From a bacterium (GTDB lineage Bacteria > 4484-113 > JAFGCY01): a stretch of DNA of 64,000 bases. The stretch lies in NCBI GenBank assembly GCA_016932385.1, contig JAFGCY010000096.1, forward strand, positions 1 to 64,000, read 5' to 3'. The notes beneath the pieces were generated by a model. It was not told where the DNA came from and ran no database searches. It saw only the letters and a program-made list of their open reading frames with translations. Positions 35,184-42,923 of this stretch are shown here, in pieces. The first letter of the stretch is position 1; every line of letters begins with the position of its first letter. The position numbers and the translations under genes were made by a program.

Positions 35184-35206
35184 CGCGACGGGCGTAAGCC
35201 CTCGCG
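35184..35206 (-). other. Hairpin in the rpsQ-rplN spacer
   Basis: CGCGA plus GGGC (35184-35193, one bulged C) pairs with GCCC plus TCGCG (35198-35206) around a 4-nt loop. This is a strong 9-bp stem in the mRNA between two ribosomal genes and is not followed by a U-run. Confidence 0.4.
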
Positions 35207-35209
35207 CCG

Positions 35210-35464
35210 CTAGGCTCCTCCCGGGGCTTTGCGGATGATTTCCTTCAACACCCAGCACTTGTGCTTGGAGATCGGCCGCGATTCCTCGATCCGCACGAAA
35301 TCACCTTCACCGGCGCTGTTCTCTTCGTCGTGCACCATGAACTTCTTGCGAATGCGCACGTACTTCTTGTACAGCGGGTGCTGCTTCATGCGGGTAACCT
35401 CGACCACGATTCCCTTCTGCATCTTGTCACTGACGACGATTCCGGTCTTCTGCTTGCGCGGCAT
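35210..35464 (-). CDS. rpsQ: 30S ribosomal protein S17
   Basis: 84 residues. S17 marks are [40 protein letters not shown] and [20 protein letters not shown]. Gap to rpmC is 2 bp. Confidence 0.96.
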   Translation of the reverse strand: MPRKQKTGIVVSDKMQKGIVVEVTRMKQHPLYKKYVRIRKKFMVHDEENSAGEGDFVRIEESRPISKHKCWVLKEIIRKAPGGA

Positions 35465-35466
35465 CT

Positions 35467-35703
35467 CTACTTGGCCTCCCCGGCACTCGGCTTCTTAGCC
35501 ATTTCCTTCTCGCGCATGATCGTCATCACCGCGGCCAGGCGGCGGCGACTCTCACGCAGCACACGGTAGTTCTCCAGCTTGCCCGAACTCCGCTGAAAGC
35601 GGCTGGTGAACATCGAAGCCTTCAGCTCCGCGATGCGATCTCTCAGTTCTTTGACCGAAAGGTCGCGCAGCTTCTCTTGTTTAATCCACTTCGTAACGCT
35701 CAT
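35467..35703 (-). CDS. rpmC: 50S ribosomal protein L29
   Basis: 78 residues. The L29 helix pair is visible as [20 protein letters not shown] followed by [20 protein letters not shown]. The ATG at 35703 overlaps the rplP stop by one base (TAATG); a longer start inside rplP adds only 11 unrelated residues. Confidence 0.93.
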   Translation of the reverse strand: MSVTKWIKQEKLRDLSVKELRDRIAELKASMFTSRFQRSSGKLENYRVLRESRRRLAAVMTIMREKEMAKKPSAGEAK

Positions 35704-36122
35704 TACCGAAGCTCCAATTTCTCGACGATGCGCCACTTGACGGGCAGCTTGTGACCGGCCCGGATCAGGGCTTCCTTGGCCATTTCGGGGTTGTCCTGCA
35801 CGTGAACCTCAAACAGGATCTGGCCCGGCCTGACGACCGCGACGTAGCCCTCCGGATTACCCTTGCCCGATCCCTGGCGGGTTTCCGCCGGCTTCTTGGA
35901 ATAAGGCTTGTCGGGGAAGATCCGAATCCACATCCGCCCGAACTTTTTGACGACGCGGTTGATCGCCACGCGCGAACTCTCGATCTGGTTCGCGGTGATC
36001 CAGCGTGGTTCCAGCGTCATCAGCCCGAAGCTGCCGTACAGCACATCGCAGCTCCGATAGGCCTTGCCCTTCATCCTGCGCCGTTGCGTCTTGCGGTAAC
36101 GTACTCTACTCGGCGTAAGCAT
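35703..36122 (-). CDS. rplP: 50S ribosomal protein L16
   Basis: 139 residues. Marks are [40 protein letters not shown] and [21 protein letters not shown]16 supports the A-site tRNA elbow. It starts with a one-base overlap with rpsC. Confidence 0.97.
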   Translation of the reverse strand: MLTPSRVRYRKTQRRRMKGKAYRSCDVLYGSFGLMTLEPRWITANQIESSRVAINRVVKKFGRMWIRIFPDKPYSKKPAETRQGSGKGNPEGYVAVVRPGQILFEVHVQDNPEMAKEALIRAGHKLPVKWRIVEKLELR

Positions 36123-36784
36123 TAGCTGACACCTTCCTTCGCTTTCTTCCTGGGGATCACGTCGCCGGTGTAAATCCAGACCTTAACGCCGATCGCGCCG
36201 TAAATCGTCCGCGCGACGCCGCAGGAATAGCTGATCTTGGCGCGCATCGTATGCAGCGGAATCCGACCGCGGCGGTACCATTCCGTCCGGCTCATCTCCG
36301 CGCCGTTCAGCCGCCCAGCCACCATCAGCTTGACGCCCTTCGCGCCGGCCTGCAGGCAGCGCTTCATCGTCTGGCGCAGCACGCGGCGGAAGTTGATACG
36401 CTTCTCGATCTGGGTGATGATGTTGCCCATCACGACTTCGGCGTTGAGATCCGGCTGGGTCTCCTCGTAGAAGTCCAGGTGCACGTCCTTGGCGCTGGGC
36501 ACCAGCCGCGTGATCTGCTTACGCAGTTCCTCGCGCCGGGCGCCGCCCTTGCCGACCGCGATACCGAGGCGGACGACGTAGCAGTTGACGATAACCTTGC
36601 CGACGTAGCGCTTGATCTCGATCTTGCTGCACTGCGCTGTAAACAGTTCCTTGTCCAGGAACTTCCGGACGCGAATATCCTCGATCAGGTAATGACCGTA
36701 TTTGTTCTTGTCCGCGTACCAAGTGCTGTCCCATGACTCAACGAGTCCCAGGCGGAATCCCTTTGGATGTGTCTTTTGGCCCAC
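36122..36784 (-). CDS. rpsC: 30S ribosomal protein S3
   Basis: 220 residues. Marks are [20 protein letters not shown], the KH-domain block [20 protein letters not shown], and [21 protein letters not shown]3 lines the mRNA entry tunnel. Gap to rplV is 2 bp. Confidence 0.97.
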   Translation of the reverse strand: MGQKTHPKGFRLGLVESWDSTWYADKNKYGHYLIEDIRVRKFLDKELFTAQCSKIEIKRYVGKVIVNCYVVRLGIAVGKGGARREELRKQITRLVPSAKDVHLDFYEETQPDLNAEVVMGNIITQIEKRINFRRVLRQTMKRCLQAGAKGVKLMVAGRLNGAEMSRTEWYRRGRIPLHTMRAKISYSCGVARTIYGAIGVKVWIYTGDVIPRKKAKEGVS

Positions 36785-36786
36785 GT

Positions 36787-37227
36787 TTACTCCTTAGACT
36801 CCTTGGCGTCTTTGCTCTTCTGAGCGGCCGCGCGGCTCTTCCGCTTCGGCTTCTCCTCCGCTACTTTCGCGGCGGCGATTTTCTCGGCCGCGCCCTGCTT
36901 CAGATCCAGTTCAATTGTCACGTGGCTCGAGCGCTTGAAAATCCGGTAAGCGCGGCCCCGAGCCCGCGGATGGATCCGCTTCATGGTCGGACCCTGGTCG
37001 ACGAAAACGTTGCTGACAAACAAATACTCCGGCGCCAGGCCGTTGTTGTTCTGGGCATTGGCGATCGCGCTCTTCAACAGCTTGCTCAGCGCCTGACAGG
37101 TGGGGCTGGGCTGCAAATCCAGGATCGCCGTCGCGCGGTCCACCGGCTCGCCCTTGATCGTGTGGGCGAAGCGCCGCACCTTGAGCGCGGGAACGCCGAG
37201 GTTTTTCAGGCGCGCGTATGTTTTCAT
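36787..37227 (-). CDS. rplV: 50S ribosomal protein L22 with charged C-terminal tail
   Basis: 146 residues. The L22 core (~15-115) shows ALSKLLKSAIANAQNNNGLA and GPTMKRIHPRARGRAYRIFK. The last ~30 residues are a Lys/Ala/Glu-rich tail beyond the usual end. L22 reaches into the exit tunnel. Its ATG overlaps the rpsS stop by 4 bp. Confidence 0.95.
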   Translation of the reverse strand: MKTYARLKNLGVPALKVRRFAHTIKGEPVDRATAILDLQPSPTCQALSKLLKSAIANAQNNNGLAPEYLFVSNVFVDQGPTMKRIHPRARGRAYRIFKRSSHVTIELDLKQGAAEKIAAAKVAEEKPKRKSRAAAQKSKDAKESKE

Positions 37228-37502
37228 CGCTTGGCCTTCCTTTCATCCTTGCTGTGGCTGCGGAAATTCCGCGTGGGCGCGAACTCGCCGAACCGATGTC
37301 CGATGTGATCCTCGGTGACGAACAGCGGCACCCACTTCTTGCCGTTGTAAATCTCGAAGTTGTGGCCCAGGAACTCAGGCGTAATAACGCAGGCGCGCTT
37401 GTACACGCGGATCACCTGCCGATCACCCGTCTCGTTCAGCTGTTCAACCTTGTTGAAGATTCCCGGATGAACATACGGCCCTTTTTTAATTGATCTGCTC
37501 AT
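37224..37502 (-). CDS. rpsS: 30S ribosomal protein S19
   Basis: 92 residues. Marks are MSRSIKKGPYVHPGIFNKVE and VPLFVTEDHIGHRFGEFAPT RNF split across the conserved C-terminus. S19 with S13 forms part of the 30S head. Gap to rplB is 18 bp. Confidence 0.97.
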   Translation of the reverse strand: MSRSIKKGPYVHPGIFNKVEQLNETGDRQVIRVYKRACVITPEFLGHNFEIYNGKKWVPLFVTEDHIGHRFGEFAPTRNFRSHSKDERKAKR

Positions 37503-37520
37503 CTACTCGGCTGCTCCTTC

Positions 37521-38354
37521 TTACTTGACCCGCCGGTCCTTGACGAGATAATTGCGCGCCTTGCTCTTACGGCGCGTCCTATAGCCCTTGGCAATCACGC
37601 CCGTGGCGCTGCAAGGCGCGCGCCCGCTGTTGGTCCGGCCTTCGCCGCCGCCATGCGGGTGGTCGACCGGGTTCATCACCGTACCGCGGACATGCGGCCG
37701 GCGGCCCAGGTGGCGCTTGCGTCCGGCCTTACCCAGCTTAACGTTGTCGTGATCGAGGTTGCTGACTTGGCCGATGGTGGCGCGGCACTTGCGCGGCACC
37801 CGCCGCATTTCGCCACTGGGCAAGCGGATGATCGCATCCTTGCCTTCCTTGGCCATCAGCTGCGCCGACGCGCCCGCCGCGCGGACCAGCTTGCCGCCCT
37901 GACCGGGCAACAACTCGATGTTGTGCACCATGGTTCCGTCCGGCATGCTGTCCAACGGCAGCGTGTTGCCCACGCGGATCTCGGCGGCCGGACCGCTGGC
38001 GACGTAGTCGCCCACTTTCAGGCCTTCTGGCGCGATGATGTAACTGAGCTTGTTGTCCTCGATATACGAAACCAAGGCGATAAATGCGCTGCGGTTCGGA
38101 TCGTACTGGATCGACTTGACTTCGGCGCGGCCTTCGTCCTTACGGCGGCTGAAGTCGATGATCCGGTAGTGCTGGCGGTTGCCACCTCCGCGACAACGTA
38201 CGGTCACGTGGCCCTGGCTGTTACGCCCGCCGCGCTTCTTCTTCACCTTGAGAAGCTTCTTCTCAGGCTTGTCCCCGCTCAGGACGTCACTGTAGTCTAT
38301 CGACGTCATCCCACGGCGGGAGGGTGTGTATGGTTTGTAATTCTTCATCGCCAT
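37521..38354 (-). CDS. rplB: 50S ribosomal protein L2
   Basis: 277 residues. The peptidyl-transferase-near block [20 protein letters not shown] is intact, with its conserved His, and the N-terminal RNA-binding part shows [20 protein letters not shown]. Gap to rplW is 17 bp. Confidence 0.98.
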   Translation of the reverse strand: MAMKNYKPYTPSRRGMTSIDYSDVLSGDKPEKKLLKVKKKRGGRNSQGHVTVRCRGGGNRQHYRIIDFSRRKDEGRAEVKSIQYDPNRSAFIALVSYIEDNKLSYIIAPEGLKVGDYVASGPAAEIRVGNTLPLDSMPDGTMVHNIELLPGQGGKLVRAAGASAQLMAKEGKDAIIRLPSGEMRRVPRKCRATIGQVSNLDHDNVKLGKAGRKRHLGRRPHVRGTVMNPVDHPHGGGEGRTNSGRAPCSATGVIAKGYRTRRKSKARNYLVKDRRVK

Positions 38355-38371
38355 GTTGCGCTCCCGTCCTG

Positions 38372-38671
38372 CTAGACAGCCTCACTCAGTTCTGGAATCA
38401 TTTCGCCTTCCGCCAAGGTGACCACCGCCTTGCGGCGCTTGCTGGTCTTGTATATGAAACGCCCCGCACGCTTCGGCTTACGGGGCAGATTGATGATGTT
38501 CACGTCGGCAACTTTGACGCCAAAGCGCTCACTCACCGCGCGCTTGATGTCGGTCTTGGTCGCCCGATCCGAAACCTGGAACAGGTATTTACCGTGCTCC
38601 ATCATCAGCTCGTTGCTTTTTTCGGAAATGATTGGGGCGATCAGGATATCGGCATAATGAAACTCTCCCAT
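38372..38671 (-). CDS. rplW: 50S ribosomal protein L23
   Basis: 99 residues. Marks are [40 protein letters not shown] and [21 protein letters not shown]23 sits at the tunnel exit and is the docking site for trigger factor and SRP. One-base overlap with rplD. Confidence 0.96.
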   Translation of the reverse strand: MGEFHYADILIAPIISEKSNELMMEHGKYLFQVSDRATKTDIKRAVSERFGVKVADVNIINLPRKPKRAGRFIYKTSKRRKAVVTLAEGEMIPELSEAV

Positions 38672-39345
38672 TATGCGTCACCTCCATCTTCCACGTCGTC
38701 GCCAGCTTCGGTCGGAGCGGCTGTTTCTTCCTCATCCGCCGGCTCATTGTGCTGGTTCAGATATTTCTTGAATTCATCCAGCGCGGTCTGGCTGAAAACC
38801 AAGCGGCTGCTTTCCACCAGATCGCGTACATTGAGGAAACGCGGCGCCACCAGCCGGACGTTCCAGATATTGCGCGCGCTGCGCCACAACAGCGAATCGG
38901 GCGACGCCACCAGGCAGATCGTTTCGTACTCGCTGAGCTTGGCCACGATCTCCGCCGCTTCCTTGGTCTTCGCGATCTTCTCGAAGTCCTGGCCCTGGAC
39001 CACGTACGCCGTTTCCGCCTCGATATGCAGTAACACCGCGCTACGCAAAGCGCTCTTGCGGATGTGCTTGTTCAGGCCGGTCTTGCGCAGCCGATGCAGC
39101 GGCGGGAAGGCCAGACCGCCGCCCGTCATGTGGGGGTTGGTCTGCTCGCCCTGCCGCGCGCGGCCGGTACCCTTCTGCCGGTACCACTTCGCGCCCGTCG
39201 CCTGCACGTCGGACTTACGCTTCTTTCTGGCCGTGGCCGGCAAGCCGTGCCGGACCTGGCGCAGATAGCTTTCCTGCACGTGGAACTGGTTCGGGGTGCT
39301 AATGCCCAGCTCCGGCAGTTCCTTTAATTTCACAGTCCTCGCCAC
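38671..39345 (-). CDS. rplD: 50S ribosomal protein L4
   Basis: 224 residues. Marks are KRKSDVQATGAKWYRQKGTG, RARQGEQTNPHMTGGGLAFP and the later FEKIAKTKEAAEIVAKLSEY. In enteric bacteria L4 also represses the S10 operon by acting on its leader; the leader here is structured as well. A short acidic tail ends the protein. Confidence 0.95.
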   Translation of the reverse strand: MARTVKLKELPELGISTPNQFHVQESYLRQVRHGLPATARKKRKSDVQATGAKWYRQKGTGRARQGEQTNPHMTGGGLAFPPLHRLRKTGLNKHIRKSALRSAVLLHIEAETAYVVQGQDFEKIAKTKEAAEIVAKLSEYETICLVASPDSLLWRSARNIWNVRLVAPRFLNVRDLVESSRLVFSQTALDEFKKYLNQHNEPADEEETAAPTEAGDDVEDGGDA

Positions 39346-39348
39346 AGC

Positions 39349-40017
39349 TTAACCCTCCTCGACCTCTACAACCTGTTCCGCGCGCTCGGTCCGCATGGTA
39401 ATGAACACGGTGGCGCCATTCGGCCCCGGCACACTGCCCGTGACGGCGACCAAGTCAAGCTCCGCGTCGTATTCGAACACCGTGGCGCCCTTGATCGAAA
39501 CCGTCTGGTTACCCATCCGGCCCGGCCGGCGGCTGCCCTTGAAGACCCGGGCGGGATCAGTCGCGTTGTTACTCATCGGCCGCCGGTTATCGGGATCGCC
39601 GTGCGTCCGCGTCTGACCGGCAAAGCCCCAGCGCTTCATCGCGCCGGCGAAACCCTTACCCTTGCTGGTTCCCGTGATCTTGATCTCGTCCCAGTTTTTC
39701 ACTGTGTCCTGCGCGGCAATCTTTTGCCCGAGTTCCATGCCTTCGAGATCCGCGGGCTCAACGCGCGATTCGTAGAACTTGCGATAGGCTTCCGTCACGC
39801 CGGCCTTGGCGAGAATACCTTTAAGCGGCTTGTTCAGCTTCTTATCGGCGACCTTCTCGTAGGCAACCTGGACGGCACAGTAGCCATGGGTTTCCGGGCG
39901 CTTGATCTCCGTGACCACAACCTCCAGCGGCTGCAGCAGGGTTACCGGCACCGTCGTACCGGCTCCGTCAAACGCACTGGTCATCCCTATTTTTTTGGCT
40001 GGTATACACTTGATCAT
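39349..40017 (-). CDS. rplC: 50S ribosomal protein L3
   Basis: 222 residues from ATG 40017. Marks are KCIPAKKIGMTSAFDGAGTT, KITGTSKGKGFAGAMKRWGF and GSRRPGRMGNQTVSIKGATV. The start at 40017 has GGGG 6 nt upstream; a TTG at 40029 would add four residues. L3 is an early assembly protein near the peptidyl-transferase centre. Confidence 0.96.
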   Translation of the reverse strand: MIKCIPAKKIGMTSAFDGAGTTVPVTLLQPLEVVVTEIKRPETHGYCAVQVAYEKVADKKLNKPLKGILAKAGVTEAYRKFYESRVEPADLEGMELGQKIAAQDTVKNWDEIKITGTSKGKGFAGAMKRWGFAGQTRTHGDPDNRRPMSNNATDPARVFKGSRRPGRMGNQTVSIKGATVFEYDAELDLVAVTGSVPGPNGATVFITMRTERAEQVVEVEEG

Positions 40018-40065
40018 CTTTAGCCCCAATCAGCAGGCGCTCCTGCGCCAGTGCGAAAAGGAATA

Positions 40066-40371
40066 CTACAGCTTCAACTCGACATCCACGCCACTGGGCA
40101 GGTCCAGCGAGCTCAGGTGCTCGACTGTCTGGCTGGTGGGATTGAGAATGTCGATAATGCGCTTGTGCGTCCGCATCTCAAAATGCTCGCGCGATTTCTT
40201 GTCAACGTGTGGGCTGCGCAATACGCAGAAGATCCGCTTCTCGGTGGGCAGCGGAATCGGACCCACGACTTTCGCGCCACTGCGCTCAGCAGTGGACACG
40301 ATTCTCTCCACGCTTTGGTCAAGGATCTTGTGATCAAAGCTCTTCAACCTGATCCTGATTCGCTGTGCCAT
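40066..40371 (-). CDS. rpsJ: 30S ribosomal protein S10
   Basis: 101 residues. Marks are [40 protein letters not shown] and [20 protein letters not shown]. First gene of the leftward ribosomal array; an AGAGAGGAAA site lies about 11 nt before the ATG. The genes usually found before it (rpsL, rpsG, fusA, tuf) are not here. S10 (NusE) also joins antitermination complexes. Confidence 0.97.
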   Translation of the reverse strand: MAQRIRIRLKSFDHKILDQSVERIVSTAERSGAKVVGPIPLPTEKRIFCVLRSPHVDKKSREHFEMRTHKRIIDILNPTSQTVEHLSSLDLPSGVDVELKL

Positions 40372-40539
40372 TTGGTTCGATTTCCTCTCTGCTTACAGCT
40401 AAACTGTTTCGGCCTTACGACACAACAAAGGCCAGCCCGTAGGCGGCCTTTGTTAACTTTTTCCTTCGCCGTGTCGCGACACTTTCCATTAAGGAGGAGT
40501 TACCGCTCCACACCGAGCTACCAACCCCTGGCAGCGGGA
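40372..40539 (-). promoter_or_regulatory. Structured leader of the S10 ribosomal operon
   Basis: The predicted transcript leader is about 168 nt. It contains, from 5' to 3' on the minus strand: a small hairpin (GGAG/CTCC, 40496-40509), a pyrimidine-rich CTCCTCCTTA (40500-40491 region) that mirrors the anti-Shine-Dalgarno of 16S rRNA, a 12-bp perfect palindrome GTGTCGCGACAC (40471-40482) and a 10-bp stem (40424-40433 with 40445-40454). No U-run follows the last stem in the operon direction. The layout suggests autoregulation, as in other S10 leaders. Confidence 0.45.
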
Positions 40540-40545
40540 ACGATG

Positions 40546-40574
40546 ACTTTAACACATATCCCCGATCATCGCAA
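40546..40574 (-). promoter_or_regulatory. Promoter of the S10 operon
   Basis: On the minus strand TTGCGA (40574-40569) is separated by 17 nt from TAAAGT (40551-40546), which is preceded by TG one base away, an extended -10. Transcription would start near 40539. Confidence 0.5.
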
Positions 40575-40846
40575 GACCTTGCGGACTAGATAATTGCAGT
40601 CCGGAAGATTTCACCCGGAAGGTCCCGAGCTGGACGTTTTACCGGTTACCGAGTAGGTCCTGATCGATTCGCTGATCTGCGCAGGTTGCGGCAAGTTTAT
40701 GTATCCTGCGGGGAGCATGGTTTATTTACGCAATAGCGACAATTCATACAATCGTTATGCCCGTTGGAATTTCGCTTCATCTGGTTGCCAACGGGATAAG
40801 CCCATGACGTGCCGCTAAATGAGCCGTTGGGTAGCTCGGTGAATTA
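40575..40846. other. Gene-free stretch between the divergent S10 and S24-repressor promoters
   Basis: I see no gene here. One inverted repeat stands out: CCCGTTGG (40760-40767) and CCAACGGG (40788-40795) around a 20-nt loop, with a third partial copy GCCGTTGGG at 40823-40831. It does not fold into any RNA family I recognise. Confidence 0.4.
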
Positions 40847-40875
40847 TTGCCAAACAACACAAGTTGTGTTATAAT
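40847..40875 (+). promoter_or_regulatory. Promoter with overlapping palindromic operator, upstream of the S24 repressor
   Basis: TTGCCA (40847-40852), a 17-nt spacer and TATAAT (40870-40875, extended by TG at 40867) form the best promoter in the window. The spacer and first -10 base are covered by AACACAAGTTGTGTT (40856-40870), a perfect 15-bp palindrome around a central G. A dimer bound there would block polymerase, so autorepression is likely. Confidence 0.65.
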
Positions 40876-40952
40876 ACACATGATGGCAATACTATTCAAT
40901 CGGGTTTGACGGATTTTTAAGCAGGAAAGTACGGTCGACCTGTTTTCCGATG

Positions 40953-40990
40953 TGCTAGAATTTAACAGAGTGCAAATCATTTAGCACTCT
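40953..40990 (+). promoter_or_regulatory. Second promoter-like element and hairpin in the repressor leader
   Basis: TGCTAGAAT (40953-40961) is an extended -10 without a clear -35. Just after it AGAGTGC (40967-40973) and GCACTCT (40984-40990) form a 7-bp inverted repeat with a 10-nt loop. A further small stem AGGCG/CGCCT lies at 41004-41020. The leader from the upstream promoter to the ATG is about 170 nt, long for a regulator gene. Confidence 0.4.
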
Positions 40991-41052
40991 GGCGGTGAAT
41001 CCAAGGCGGCTTTTGCGCCTCGGTGAAAATACTGAATTACCAGGAGACCTAT

Positions 41053-41832
41053 ATGCCCAAGGTAACAAGCAATGAGGGTAAGCCTTATGCTGAAATTGGA
41101 ACATTACTGCGCAATCTGCGCCTGCGTCGGGGTCTAAGCCAGTTCGAGCTGGCCAATGCCGCGGGGATCAACAACAGCTACCTGTCCCGCATCGAGAACG
41201 GGGAGCGCCGCCCCTCGCCGAAGATTCTGAAGCGCTTTTCCGAGATTCTCGAGCATCCATATGACGATCTAGTCGTTAAAAGCGGGATCCTCAGTGAGGA
41301 GTTCGTTCGCTCAACCGCTCCCGCGATCCAGCAGGCCCCCATCGACACCACAACTGAAGTCCTGCAGAAAATAATCCAGAATATGCAGCACGGCCAGATG
41401 CCGTTGGCTGGCACGCAACCTGCAGCCACCAGCCGCGCCGTCCCGGTGTTCGATACAGTGCCGGCGGGATTACTGAAAGAAGCCAATGTTGTCGAGGCCT
41501 ACGACGATGTCGAAAAGCTCGTGCTCAACGAGGCCGAGTTGGGTTACGATCCCAAGGCCTTTGCGTTGATCGTCAAGGGCGACAGCATGGTCGATGCCGG
41601 CATCCTGGACGGCGACGTTTTGATCATCAGCCCCAATACGCCGGTCCAGAACGGGCAGATCGGCGTGGCCCAGATCAACCGGCGCACGACCACCGTCAAG
41701 CGGATTTATGTGGAAAACAACGTCGTGATCCTGCATCCGGCGAATTCCGAATATAAGCCGCAAGTCCTCGCTCCGCCCGACGAGGTCGAAATTCTCGGCA
41801 AGGTGATCCTGGTCCGGCGCAAGATGTTCTAG
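41053..41832 (+). CDS. XRE-type HTH repressor with self-cleaving S24 (LexA/CI-like) domain
   Basis: 259 residues. Residues ~15-72 are a Cro/CI-type helix-turn-helix (LRLRRGLSQFELANAAGINN, SYLSRIENGERRPSPKIL). A linker leads to an S24 peptidase domain at ~125-259: candidate cleavage pair Ala138-Gly139 (VPAGLL), catalytic Ser178 in VKGDSMVDAGI and Lys216 in RTTTVKRIYV. Such proteins cut themselves when RecA filaments form and so release DNA-damage genes. The start is fixed by AGGAGA 5 nt upstream of ATG 41053. No phage genes are near, so a chromosomal SOS-type regulator seems more likely than a prophage repressor. Its own promoter carries a palindrome. Confidence 0.88.
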   Translation: MPKVTSNEGKPYAEIGTLLRNLRLRRGLSQFELANAAGINNSYLSRIENGERRPSPKILKRFSEILEHPYDDLVVKSGILSEEFVRSTAPAIQQAPIDTTTEVLQKIIQNMQHGQMPLAGTQPAATSRAVPVFDTVPAGLLKEANVVEAYDDVEKLVLNEAELGYDPKAFALIVKGDSMVDAGILDGDVLIISPNTPVQNGQIGVAQINRRTTTVKRIYVENNVVILHPANSEYKPQVLAPPDEVEILGKVILVRRKMF

Positions 41833-41854
41833 GCTAGCTGGTGAACGGCACAGG

Positions 41855-41860
41855 TATAAT
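41855..41860 (+). promoter_or_regulatory. -10 element of nfu
   Basis: Perfect TATAAT between the repressor stop and nfu, with no good -35. It leaves a leader of about 23 nt that carries AGAGGAC 5-6 nt before the ATG. Confidence 0.45.
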
Positions 41861-41889
41861 ACGCCAGTAGCATAATCAGAGGACATCAC

Positions 41890-42147
41890 ATGGACAACAG
41901 CAATCAGCCGGGGGCGCAGCAGGCCTTCGAAGAGCAGCTACGCGCGATCCTGGAGAAAGTGCGCCCGTTTTTGCAGATGGATGGTGGCGACATTGAACTG
42001 GTCGCGATTGAGGATCGCAATGCCCTGGTGCGTCTGAAAGGAGCTTGCCATGGCTGTCCCAGCGCCACATATACACTGAAGATGGGCGTCGAGCAGGCGA
42101 TCCGCAAGGAAATCCCCGATTTTGGCGAATTGATCCAGGTCGATTAA
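41890..42147 (+). CDS. nfu: NifU-like C-terminal domain protein (Fe-S cluster carrier)
   Basis: 85 residues, a stand-alone NifU C-terminal domain. It shows VRPFLQMDGGDIELVAIEDR and the CxxC pair in LKGACHGCPSATYTLKMGVE, which bridges a 4Fe-4S cluster between two monomers before transfer to client enzymes. Full family length, cytoplasmic. No isc or suf genes are near. It lies 57 bp after the S24 repressor gene, with its own -10 element. Confidence 0.93.
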   Translation: MDNSNQPGAQQAFEEQLRAILEKVRPFLQMDGGDIELVAIEDRNALVRLKGACHGCPSATYTLKMGVEQAIRKEIPDFGELIQVD

Positions 42148-42157
42148 GCGGATCGCA

Positions 42158-42187
42158 TTCACAGCAATCGTACTCCGGCGCTAAAAT
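42158..42187 (+). promoter_or_regulatory. Promoter of the Yip1 gene, leaderless type
   Basis: TTCACA (42158-42163), 18-nt spacer, TAAAAT (42182-42187). The -10 ends 6 nt before the ATG at 42194, so the message would have almost no leader. No Shine-Dalgarno is present. Confidence 0.5.
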
Positions 42188-42193
42188 CGGCTT

Positions 42194-42907
42194 ATGCGAG
42201 CAGTCGCCAACATGCTGGCCACCCCCTGGCAAATCCTGGTGTCCCCCACCAACACCTGCCAGCAGCTGATTGCCACGCCCCAGTGGTGGCCGGCGTTCAT
42301 GACCCAGTGGATTCTGGTGCTGTTGAGCAGCCTGGTCGTACGGTCGCCGATGCTGGAACTACTCGAATCGGCGGGTGTTGGCGGCGGCCGCGACCGGCTG
42401 ACGCCCTCGCTGGTCATATCGCTGGCTCTCTTGCTGTTTTTCTGGCTGATCATCTGCAATCTTTTAGCCGCCGCGCTGCTGAAGCTGGCGGCAGCCCTCG
42501 TCGGCGGCCGGGTTGGCTATCGGCTTTGCCTGGTCGCCGTCACCCACGGGTTTATGCCCATTGCCCTGGGCTACGTACTTTCGGCGATCACCTTTCTGAT
42601 CATCCAGCCGTTGAGCGTCAATCCGATCGAGGCCGTTACACTGTCGATCAAGCCCTACAGCTTCGGCCTGGCCACACTCGCGCCCCATTTGTTCCCGCCA
42701 GCAACATTTGCCTGGTTTTTGGCGTCGTATCTTGATGTGCTCGGGCTGTGGGCCCTGGTACTCATCGTCACCGCCAGCCTCCGGTTCCTGGGATTAAGTA
42801 AAACACAGGCGATTTGGCTTGCGGGTGAACTGATGCTACTATCCTTTGCCGTTATTACTGGATGGTGGCAAATAACTCAGCGTTGGCTGCTTAGTATTGG
42901 CGGCTGA
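42194..42907 (+). CDS. Yip1-family integral membrane protein
   Basis: 237 residues with five to six predicted membrane segments (about 37-55, 74-98, 110-135, 170-200 and 208-232). The opening MLATPWQILVSPTNTCQQLI, where a segment is read as 'P..Lv.P...f..l', and the overall layout match bacterial Yip1-domain proteins. These have no defined biochemical role but are often found beside ABC exporters. It is followed after 16 bp by the MacA-like adaptor gene, so a link to that export set is plausible. Confidence 0.75.
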   Translation: MRAVANMLATPWQILVSPTNTCQQLIATPQWWPAFMTQWILVLLSSLVVRSPMLELLESAGVGGGRDRLTPSLVISLALLLFFWLIICNLLAAALLKLAAALVGGRVGYRLCLVAVTHGFMPIALGYVLSAITFLIIQPLSVNPIEAVTLSIKPYSFGLATLAPHLFPPATFAWFLASYLDVLGLWALVLIVTASLRFLGLSKTQAIWLAGELMLLSFAVITGWWQITQRWLLSIGG

Positions 42908-42923
42908 GTCGGAGGAAGGCTCA

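Noticed and set aside
40424-40466. Stem followed by a T-run on the + strand, looking like a rightward intrinsic terminator
   Set aside because: No rightward gene ends here. In the leftward direction, that of the S10 leader, no U-run follows, so it is kept only as a leader stem.
40491-40502. AAGGAGGAGTTA on the + strand as a ribosome site for a small rightward gene
   Set aside because: No plausible reading frame follows. It is better explained as the complement of the pyrimidine tract in the S10 leader.
40967-40990. Possible CIRCE (HrcA) element: TTAGCACTC is present
   Set aside because: The half-sites are in the wrong order (GAGTGC first, TTAGCACTC second); true CIRCE has TTAGCACTC-N9-GAGTGCTAA.
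41053-41832. Prophage repressor marking an integrated phage
   Set aside because: No integrase, excisionase, structural genes or attachment repeats nearby; neighbours are housekeeping genes. The tRNA-Val is 24 kb away with no duplicated end.
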